Below are positions 55,723 to 64,000 of a DNA stretch of 64,000 nucleotides, one piece after another (position 1 is the first letter of the stretch; each line of letters begins with the position of its first letter). The stretch lies in contig BLJB01000056.1 in the NCBI GenBank assembly GCA_013423325.1, positions 158,183 to 222,182 on the forward strand, written 5' to 3'. The DNA comes from Usnea hakonensis. Lineage: Eukaryota > Ascomycota > Lecanoromycetes > Lecanorales > Parmeliaceae. Both the position numbers and the translations under genes were made by a program. The notes beneath the pieces are model-generated. The model ran no database searches. It worked only from the letters and a program-made list of their open reading frames with translations, and had not been told where the DNA came from.

Positions 55723-56518
55723 CCCCCACGAAGCGACCGGTTTTCAACAAGCGTGCCGGATGACAAGTGAGGGTTTAAGAGGCAAACCGCCGCTGACTTC
55801 CATCCACCGACCACAAAGTACGAGCCGCGACCAACGAATTTCTTTCCGTCTTTTACGATAATGATCATGAGTAAGACCTATATCGCGTTCAGCACGCAAC
55901 CACAGACTCCGCAAGGGGATTCACGAATAACTTAGTATCTGCGATTAAGCGAGCATGTCAAATGATACCTACTTCCTGTCCGGGCCCCGCGGCTTACGGC
56001 AGAGTCTTTATGTTGTTCTTCAGCGAGCGTTGGGACTCTTTTAATGCTTTCTTTTCTTCCGGGTCACGCCATGTGAGCAGTATCCGGGACTGTTGGCATT
56101 GCTGGCAGGACGGCTTTGATAGGACTGAGTTGCGAGAGGATCGCACACTGTCCGCATCTTTTCTTCCATTCTTTATAACATGATGTTAAGGTTATGAAGC
56201 CAACGATTCAGTGTCGAAGAACGATACATCCTTACTCAATACTACGTGCTATTCACAATACTACATGATCCTTTTCCCTTTTCAATGCTGTCTCAGCGAT
56301 AGCCCTACCACGAACGTTCAGGTATCCAGTCCTTGATACCAGTCCCTGATTTCTCGCTCGTAATCACGTAGCCCACGCCTGTTTTTTCCCCTCTCCACCA
56401 ACACCCATGTCGCCCTTAACTCCAGGCCAGCCAGCATCCATGTGCGTACCTGCGTCCAGCGCCACTGTGCATCGCCTTGACGCCAAACAGCCCAGCCTCT
56501 GACGTGGCACGTGCATCC
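55723..56518. other. Convergent intergenic region
   Basis: About 800 bp between the bZIP gene and the 3' end of the Sel1-repeat gene. No gene is supported. Confidence 0.5.
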
Positions 56519-58332
56519 CTATGTTGCATCCTCTGTTTTGGGATTGTACTTGTCTTTCCATATCCTGTCCCAGAATAGAAACGTTAGCCTAGACTCGAGA
56601 TCAACAACGACGGTTGCGATCAATCGGGAAATTCGCCCTGTCCATCTCCTCTGAACGTTGTCCGTTTCGAGGAAAGTGGCGATTTCACAGACTCATAGCG
56701 CCGCTGAAAGTCATTTTTAGGTAAAAATAGGTTTGGAGTGTGAGAGCCAATCATCCAACTTTCACCCAGTGTAGATGAAACAGAAACTCGCAGCAGCCCC
56801 AAGGCTGGCCGCCAATTCTGGCACAACGGAAGTAGACGTGTAGAATGAAATGAAAATGCCACGCGAGAAGCAACACACGGAAGATTGTTGACAATTCACA
56901 TAACAGGGGACGGCTTACCAACTGTTTCCGAGGGTTTTAGATCCATTCTTTTCCGCGAGACGATAGTATTGTGCTGCCGTATACTAGGGAATGTTTAGCA
57001 GAATGCGTTGATGCCCTATGTAACCTAGTAAAGTTGGGTTGAAAGAAACGCTTTTAAAATAGAGAGTCAACAAAGGATGGAAGCCTGCCTGGTTGAGATG
57101 CGCCACTGGCTTCACAGATAGGCACGTTGGGAAATCGCATCCACCATCCTCACAGCCACTCGAACAAGCCGATAGACAGCAGTGGCGTGGTCAGCGAGAG
57201 CCTGCATCTCGCTGAGCGGATAATGGAATAACGAGAGCTTCCTCACCTACTCTCGATCCTCTTTCTGTGGAGTGAAAGAAAGGTCTGAACTCACTCTATT
57301 CTTCGGACCACCTTGCCCACTTTCATAGCATCGAGCAACTTCGTTCATTGCATCCGTATCCCCAAGGTTTGCGGCCGTCTCGTAGTACTTTCTCGCAGCA
57401 ATCATGTCCTTCTGCACGCCCCATCCGTGCCTGAAACTATTCGCAAGCTCATAAATCGCAAGCACCAATTCGCCCTTTGCAGCTCCCCCCTTTTTCATGC
57501 CGGAATGGAGGGCAGCGGACTCAACCGATGCAGAAGAAGATGCCGCTGCGGATAGATATTGTATAGCAAGTGGCGGGTTGGGAGTGACTCCCCAGCCATG
57601 GCGCAGAGCAAGGCCAAACATGATTTGAGCCATAGCGTTGCTATCTGCTAAACGTCCGAACATGGCGGTTGAATTGATCAGATCACCTGATTCATGGAGA
57701 CGAATGGCTTCTTGGATGTTTTCATCACCCCTGGCAGAGCTGACACTGCGGCTGATTTCTGGTCGAAGGCTGAACTCCTGCTCTGGACCTGGCGGTATTT
57801 CCTGTGAGGATCTGTTTTGACGTAGCTTCTGTTCCGATGTAATATCTTTCGGTTGCCCACCTAAGGAAACAGGCCCGTTGTTTGGATTACCCTTCGCCAG
57901 TATAGTCGCCCTCTCTTCCCATTGCGCTTCTTTCTCTTCGCCCTGAACAGCGACATCTTGTATGTCTGGCAAGTCCGCAGGCACATTGACGGAGCTCGAA
58001 CTTGGGGTCCGCGATCTGTTTAGATGTAGCCTTTGAGACAATCTTCTCTCGCTCTTCGGTGAGGTCTTGCTGTGTGCTGATCGTGCAGATGCATCAGAAG
58101 AGCTCCGCAGGCGGGAAAAGTGGCTGGAAAGACGATGCTCATTCTTGGAGGGCGAAGATTCCACAACTTCATTAGTAAAGGTTGGGGGGCTGATCAAGTC
58201 TTGGGTGTTTGTGTCTGATCTCAAAAAGGTGAAACCCTCCACAATAGGGTCGCTCTCGGATGGAGATACGACACTTGGCGTGACATCTTTCTTGATCTTT
58301 TCATTCTTTTTTAGCAGATCCTTCAAGGTCAT
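56519..58332 (-). CDS. Sel1-repeat protein, Nif1/Dsf2-type, 382 aa
   Basis: Fission yeast Nif1 is described as a mitosis inhibitor and Dsf2 as its budding yeast relative; this is inferred from resemblance. Exons are 58332-57295, 56983-56919 and 56564-56519. The N-terminal ~200 residues are Ser-rich and disordered. Sel1-like repeats begin near residue 205: AIRLHESGDLINSTAMFGRLA, AMAQIMFGLALRHGWGV, LAIYELANSFRHGWGVQKD and MIAARKYYETAANLGDTDAM. Splicing out a 311-bp intron adds YTAAQYYRLAEKNGSKTLGNS and a 354-bp intron adds the last residues IWKDKYNPKTEDAT, completing the expected GNSWIWKDKY ending. Both introns are unusually long for this region. Confidence 0.87.
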
Positions 58333-59337
58333 GTTGTCTGCTGTGGAAAGAAAACTTAATGAGGCAGCAGTGACAAGACCGAGAGCGGGTCTCCAGTGAC
58401 GATCTGTGATTGTCTAGAAAATAATCATTTGATTCGCACGAGGTCTGAATAGCTTCTCAATCGCCTTGTGGGCAATAATGATAATGTTGAGGCCATCAGG
58501 ATAACGGTAAAGCTGACAACCCCCCGCACCCGCTGTACTCCTACGAGGGTACCTAAGATACTTACCTTACTCTTTTTTAGATTGTTTCTTTAAGTGCACA
58601 AGCTAATACTACTAATGAGGTGCCCCGAACCCTACCTGGCTGCACCACAGATCTCAAGATAATCTAAAGACCTACTGCATTGGCTGCCACTCCGTTTCCT
58701 TTGGCAAAATCACCCACGAGGACCTAGCGATCGAGTGGCGGCATCTTCGAGCCGAAGTCTAACGTCCATTCTCCAACTGTTCCACCTATGTTGTCGCATC
58801 TTTCGAGGAAGCCATTGGCATGTTTGCTGCACATTGATCCCATCTACCTAGACCACAATAGACACATCGATTCCATTCCTTGACCATCCCCAAGTGCATG
58901 CAGGGGATCTGATTAAGACGAACTCTGTGCCACTGCCACTGAAGAGACGAAAATGGCCCAGGCATGCCCGGATTTGGTGATGCTAAGGGATCAAGCTTCG
59001 AGGTAACATATGTAGGTCTGGCTTCCTGCCCGGGATTCAGAGCGAGTAGAGCAATTTGACTCTGCATTCGTGCTTGCTAGGGAGTAGAGGAGTCTAATGG
59101 CTGCATTCAGTCCTAACGGCTATGTCTTCCTCATGACATTCACAGCAAGTCACTATGCATCATCGTTATTGTAGAAATTATGCCAGGTGAACGTAATCAG
59201 CTTCCTTTCCGAATCTAGGTTCGGAGAAATAGATCTAATTGGTCTGGCATATATAGGACCAATTAACGGCGGATGCTTGCACAAAAACCGTCCTCGTCTG
59301 AGCATCTAGCCGAGCGAACATTCTATTCGGTGGCATG
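58333..59337. other. Intergenic region with GGTA/TACC motifs
   Basis: About 1 kb between two minus-strand genes. Motifs GGTACC and TTACC occur at 58548-58570. A minus-strand open frame at 58786-59067 has no supporting feature. Confidence 0.45.
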
Positions 59338-61064
59338 CTAGGCAAAGCTCCACAGCTTTACGAGCAGGCTGTCCGTTTCATCTGAATTTGCATCATGCTT
59401 CATTAATATCTTCTTTGGTATCTCATATTCAGTTTCTGGGGGCTTCTTAATTTCCTTTGAGAGTTCCGCATCGAGCATCTACGATTTCTTAGCAATCTAG
59501 GCCATTGATGACCACCCGAAGACACTTACCGTTCCATAGGAATGGTCCAAAAAGTCTTCTAGATTGTACGCATGCTTTGTGAACTGCTCGGAGATAATTT
59601 TTGAGATAGCCGCAACATTTGGATGGTAGTGCGACTGGAGCATTTGGATCTCCCACAGACTGCTCTCCAGTGCATCAGTCTCCATAGGGTCCGATTCGTT
59701 TTGTCGAAAAGGGTCTCCCCAAGTCTCTTCGTCTCGATCAACCTCGCCATTTCTGCTAACCATGAAGGTACAACTGGGGTGACTCTTCAGTAGGTTATAT
59801 ATCCAAGGGACTATAAAAACAACCGCCGACGGTGGTGCGAAGAGGCTCAATCGAGCGAGACGCTTGATGAAGCTTGCTACCAATGCCGCAGGCAGATGTG
59901 TCGAAGCTAAAAAGGTGTCGAGAAGTCTGAAGAAGCGCGAACGATGCTTCGAGTGGAGTAAGTTTGAATCAAGTAAAGAGTAAAGCTTCTCATAGAATTG
60001 AGGATAATCTATGTTCTTCTGCTGCATCAAATAGAAAAGGCCAGAGAGCGAAAGTAGCGAAATCGACCCGCCGATGTTGAAGGAGTCCGTTAGAAAATCC
60101 ATGAGCAATTCCGGTTTGAGAAGCCATGGCGCTATTCGATATGACACAAGCTCTAAAACTCTTTTGCGCTGACTCCTGCTAAGAGCACGACGTAGCAGTG
60201 CCATCCATGCCTTCTGAGCCTGCTTCTTATGCGCAGTTAACGAGTAAAGATTGTGCTTTGCTCTTTTGGGAGGGCCAATGTGGAAAATTTCAGGTTTCTC
60301 GTGCTGCTCTGGATTTGTTTCTATGGCGGCCAAGATCCTGAGGATGTTTTGCACGAGAGCATCGGCGTTTGTCTTAGAGGCCAGGTCACTGCAATCGATG
60401 AGCGAATATCCGGTCAGGGGGGACTTGGTACGTACGCCAAACAAGCAAACGTGTAGTATCGGACGTCGTCATACCGCTCAACATATTTCGCCACGAATTC
60501 AGCTCTAGTTTCCTCAGCAACTTCTTCCTCTATCAGCGTCTGAACAAGCTGTCCGAAAAGGCCATTCTGCCAGATGGCATCTTCAGACTGATACAAATGG
60601 GACGCTTTCTCCTTGACTAGCTGTACAACAACAGTCAATGCGATACTTTGTTTACTAGTGTCTTCGTTTTCCAGCATCCGCAATAACGCTTGCTCATAGT
60701 CCCGCAGCTTCTCCCTCAACCATTGCGCTATCGTAGCTTCACTACTGGATTTTTCTTGGGGCTTCCTCAGAGTCCCTCCACCCAGCAATCTAGAAAACAC
60801 TCGACAAAGTGCCACTGCGGCAATAGTGTCCTCATTCTTCGCGCCATCACTTTTTTGCAAGAATTCTAGCAGCGTATGTATGCTGTTGTAATTGGATCGT
60901 GACTGAAGTATATTTTCCTCAAGCTGCAGAGCATAATCGTGGAATTCGACTTCCCTGGGTGAGCCCATTGCTGAGGTCCGGCTCCTTTTCGGAAAGTGAA
61001 ATGCTTCATCATCCTGCTTTCTCTTTTTTCCAGACCCGAGCAAGTTGGCAATAGGTCTGGCCAT
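59338..61064 (-). CDS. NOC4: Ribosome biogenesis protein Noc4
   Basis: A nucleolar factor that, with Nop14, acts in 40S subunit maturation and export. Exons are 61064-60436, 60388-59530 and 59478-59338, giving 542 aa, close to the usual size. The N-terminus is basic (SGKKRKQDD, PKRSRTS). The CBF/Mak21-type domain carries KAWMALLRRALSRSQRKRVL, SISLLSLSGLFYLMQQKNID, FYEKLYSLLDSNLLHSKHRS and FAPPSAVVFIVPWIYNLLKS, and then SLWEIQMLQSHYHPNVAAIS and DFLDHSYGT, a diagnostic end. The last exon gives MLDAELSKEIKKPPETEYEI. The ATG at 61064 is the first in frame. It is divergent from the ATP4 gene. Confidence 0.95.
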
Positions 61065-61233
61065 TGTGAACCGGGATTGTTTGCTGCGGATGCTCGGTTG
61101 ATGCCAAGACCAAAGTGAAATTGGCCGTTGATAATGCCAAGGCCACTAGTCTGTAGAGGAAAGGTTCAAGGTGTGACCGAAAACCAACTCACGTATGGTT
61201 GTCCATTTATCCTTCAACAACAGAACAACCGCA
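61065..61233. promoter_or_regulatory. Short bidirectional promoter, NOC4/ATP4
   Basis: 169 bp separate the two start codons of a nucleolar and a mitochondrial gene. Both initiation regions must lie here. No defined factor site is identified. Confidence 0.6.
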
Positions 61234-62144
61234 ATGGCATCTCGCTTGGCACGAACTGCTGTCGGTAAGCTGTAGAAGAACAGACAAAACTCAACTCTTT
61301 GGCATTGAGCGTTTTGCTGATCTGTAGTAGGCGTTGCCCGACTCCGACCAGCTCTTCCCATCCGGACCCTCCCTCCACTCTCCTCCAATCTCACCTCAAA
61401 ACGATATGCATCCAACGTCCCCGCAGAAGAGCCAGCAAAGAAGGCGCAATCAATTATTGATGCTCTGCCTGGCTCCTCATTGATTTCCAAAACAGCCATC
61501 TTGTCCGTAGGGGCCTCCCTCTCAGCCTTCGCGATAAGCAATGAGCTTTATGTCGTCAACGAAGAATCTATTGTTATGCTTGCGACATTGAGCGTTTTCT
61601 GGGCTGTGTTCCAGTATGGCGGACCAATGTACAAGGACTGGGCCGAAGGTCAAGTGAACAAGATTAAGAATATCTTGAATGCTGCGAGGGAAGATCATAC
61701 AAGCGCAGTGAAGGCAAGGATCAATAACGTCAGAGAGCTGGGAAGCGTGATTGATGTTACAAAGCAGCTATTCGAAGTCTCAAAGGTGTGTTCTCCTACA
61801 ACGAATTCGTGATCGAGGATTGTGGCTGAACAGTGCTAGGAGACGGCGCAGCTTGAAGCTCAAGCTTACGAGCTGGAACAGAAGACAGCTTTGGCTGCTG
61901 AAGCGAAATCGGTGCTGGATTCATGGGTGAGATACGAGGGTCAGGTCAAGCAACGGCAACAAAAGGAGCTCGCCGAGAGCATTATCAGTAAGATCACGAA
62001 GGAGCTCGAGAACCCGAAGACTTTACAGCAGATTCTTCAGCAAAGCGTTGCAGACGTAGAGAGTACGTAATTGGGATGCCCCGTGTCAAGATCTTGATCT
62101 TGCTAACAAGTTATGCAGAGATTGTATCGTCCAAGGCACAATAA
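61234..62144 (+). CDS. ATP4: Mitochondrial ATP synthase subunit 4 (subunit b)
   Basis: A peripheral-stalk subunit of the F1Fo ATP synthase in the inner mitochondrial membrane. Exons are 61234-61264, 61331-61785 (or from 61328), 61840-62062 and 62119-62144, giving 244 aa (or 245), the size of yeast Atp4. The N-terminus MASRLARTAVG plus the following Arg/Ser-rich stretch is a mitochondrial presequence. Two membrane segments follow (AILSVGASLSAFAISNELYV and SIVMLATLSVFWAVFQYGGP), then a long helical stalk (YKDWAEGQVNKIKNILNAAR, ELEQKTALAAEAKSVLDSWV). The last exon only adds KIVSSKAQ. The first intron ends in a tandem TAGTAG acceptor, so one amino acid in the presequence may vary. It shares a promoter with NOC4. 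Confidence 0.95.
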
Positions 62145-62493
62145 AACAGCTCTAGAAATACTTATGTACGTTTCATGCGCCAGTCATACACCACGTTTTC
62201 CAAACTTTGAGCTGCATCGACTAAAACGCTTGTGATCCATCTTATAAGAAGTGTTCAATCAGTGATTTCAATTCTCTACCCGAAGTATCTTTACTTTCAC
62301 TCCGAATAGAACATAAGACGCTCTTCACGGCTGAAAGTTCATCGCGAAGGATAAGCCTGGATGAGATAAAACCATAGTCTGAGTAGGGTGAAGGGTGAGG
62401 AACGCCTACAATCCCGAAATATTTTTAGTGCAAGGTAGTTAGATGAATCGCGTTCTTATAGGGTGGACGACGGCTGGCTATGTGACAATATTA

Positions 62494-62497
<4 letters not shown>
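62145..62497. other. 3' flank of ATP4, up to the repeat boundary
   Basis: About 350 bp of ordinary base composition with no gene, ending abruptly at the T tract at 62498. Confidence 0.5.
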
Positions 62498-62531
<34 letters not shown>

Positions 62532-62552
62532 CCTTTTTTTTTATTTTAAAAT

Positions 62553-62583
<31 letters not shown>
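62498..62583. repeat. Long T tracts at the repeat boundary
   Basis: A 34-base T run (62498-62531) is followed by short T and A blocks and another T run of about 24 (62560-62583). If read on the minus strand these are A tails, which fits the 3' end of a poly(A) retroelement oriented on the minus strand. Confidence 0.85.
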
Positions 62584-64000
62584 CTCATATTTACCCTACT
62601 ATTAATTTAATCTACTATCAATATAATCTATCTATCTTCTTCGTATAAATTATAATACCTAGTAGAGGTAGTTATAGAGGTAGTCGTTACTCTAAAAGGC
62701 TAGAAGACTATAAGAATAATATTCTTTATTAAGTCTCTAATTAGTAGAAGTACTATAAGATTATTACTTAGCTTACTAATAATAAAGACCTAGTTATTTA
62801 TCCTCGTACGCTATAACGTTATCTTAGAAAGTAGGATATCTTTTATAGAGACTTTATAGAGGATATAGAAAAACTATAATAATATATCTATATCCTATTC
62901 TATTANNTTCGAATAAAGAGATACTATAATAGCTTTAGATTAATAGCTTTACTATTACTACTACTAGTCTCGTACGAATTAGAAAAGAGCTTAGATATAA
63001 ATAATTAGAGATAAATTAGAAGGTTAGAGATTATATAGATAAAGTCGTATAAAGACTTATTAAAGAAGAGGCTAAAAAGGGCGTAATATAGAGCCTTAAA
63101 AAAAGAATATTAGTAGAGTATTTTAGAAAGTTTAGATATCTAGTAATTAGATACTTTTTATATAAGACTCTTCTATTTAGATTTATTAACTTCTTTTAGA
63201 GATCGTCTTTTTACTATATATCGTATACTCTTTCCTAATATTATTAATTAACGACTTCGAGATCTCTAATACGTACGAGGTAAATATATTATCCCTAGTC
63301 TAAATCTTATCTAGTCTATTAATAATTATAATAAACTATAGGATTTCGGTATTAAAATCTATACTAGAATTAATATCTACTCTTAGTATATATCCTAATA
63401 TATAATAGGGATTTTAAATTATACGGCTATTAATACTCTATATAGTTATCTTAATATAATCTCCTCTCCTACTTTTAATTAATAGTCTTAATTTATATAA
63501 TCCGATCGTAGTATTAAGACTATTCTAATAGCTTAAGTATATCTTACTCTTTAGTAAGCGAAAGATCTATAAATAACGTTTAGGGAATATTATATATACG
63601 GGATAAATACTACTAATTAACGAATTAAATTATAGTAGGCTTAATTAACTAAATCTTTTTTTAGGAAATAGATCGACTTCTTTTATATATTTAGAGATTC
63701 TAACTTTTTTTCTAAAGATTTACTTCTAGACTAGATTATAATCTTTACTATCTATCTATCTATAATTTATATAGAGATTATATAATTTATTAATAAGTAG
63801 AATACGTATAATATATACTAGTAATTAAATCGTTCGAAGTTAATATAGGGGAAACTATTAACTCTATTCTATTATTCTAAAAAAGGGATTAATAACTATA
63901 GACTTAATCTAGATTAACTAATCTTTACTCGTCTACGTTAAGATATAGAAGATTATAGTAAGTCTTTCTACTTTATATAAAGTACCTTTTCTTTATTTAA
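62584..64000. mobile_element. RIP-saturated AT-rich repeat (type unknown)
   Basis: About 1.4 kb extending past the window edge. It is very AT-rich, with remaining C almost only in CT, CC and CG contexts. From 62641 to 64000 I found no CA and no TG dinucleotide on reading the lines and their boundaries, while CG is present. This is the footprint of repeat-induced point mutation, which converts CA to TA on both strands, at saturation. No open frame of useful length survives. The identity of the ancestral element is not recognisable here; the T tracts to its left suggest a poly(A)-tailed retroelement. Two undetermined bases lie at 62906-62907. Confidence 0.88.

Noticed and set aside
1..64000. 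CRISPR arrays, rRNA and tRNA genes
   Set aside because: No spaced direct repeats, no rRNA sequence and no convincing tRNA T-arm plus anticodon structure were seen; the genome is eukaryotic.

Overview
The window is 64 kb of nuclear DNA from a filamentous ascomycete (Pezizomycotina). The evidence is short GT-AG introns (mostly 41-114 bp, often with a CTAAC or CTGAC branch site), typical filamentous-fungal families (multi-C2H2 regulators, questin-oxidase-like enzyme, delta-type phospholipase C, DUF7918 and DUF7726 proteins), and a terminal AT-rich block with the signature of repeat-induced point mutation (RIP). A leotiomycete or sordariomycete fits, but I cannot fix the class from this sequence.

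Layout. 1-18.5 kb is rich in regulators: a long single-exon C2H2 protein (1517-5791), a six-exon C2H2 protein (7246-10250), a short-chain dehydrogenase (11352-12475), an uncharacterised Ser/Pro-rich protein (13557-15347, minus) and a third C2H2 protein (16572-18452, minus). 18.5-23.5 kb is gene-poor and holds one small spliced gene for a 93-residue zinc-ribbon-like protein. 23.5-37.5 kb carries phosphoinositide phospholipase C, an Arg/Ser-rich protein, a DUF7918 protein with a long WG/GW-repeat tail, a peroxisomal PMP4/PMP24-type membrane protein, and a fourth C2H2 regulator. 38.9-46.8 kb holds a decayed minus-strand coding relic, a duplicated-DUF7726 protein, a small secreted protein, a UBE3D/Ipa1-type protein, a questin-oxidase-like protein and an F-box-like protein. 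47.3-62.2 kb is mostly housekeeping: TFIIF beta subunit, a five-finger CCCH protein, a bZIP factor, a Sel1-repeat protein of the Nif1/Dsf2 type, Noc4, and ATP synthase subunit 4. From about 62.5 kb to the end is a RIP-saturated repeat beginning with long T tracts.

The genes do not form one pathway. There is no polyketide synthase, peptide synthetase or terpene synthase near the questin-oxidase-like gene or the dehydrogenase, so I do not see a secondary-metabolite cluster. The links that can be seen are local: divergent pairs sharing short promoters (Noc4/ATP4, UBE3D-like/questin-oxidase-like, F-box/TFIIF beta) and a tail-to-tail coding overlap (secreted protein/UBE3D-like). Intergenic DNA is repeatedly marked by GGTA/TACC motif islands, including a perfect 22-bp palindrome. 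Exon structures below were worked out by hand from splice sites, frame continuity and remembered family features. They are predictions without transcript support.
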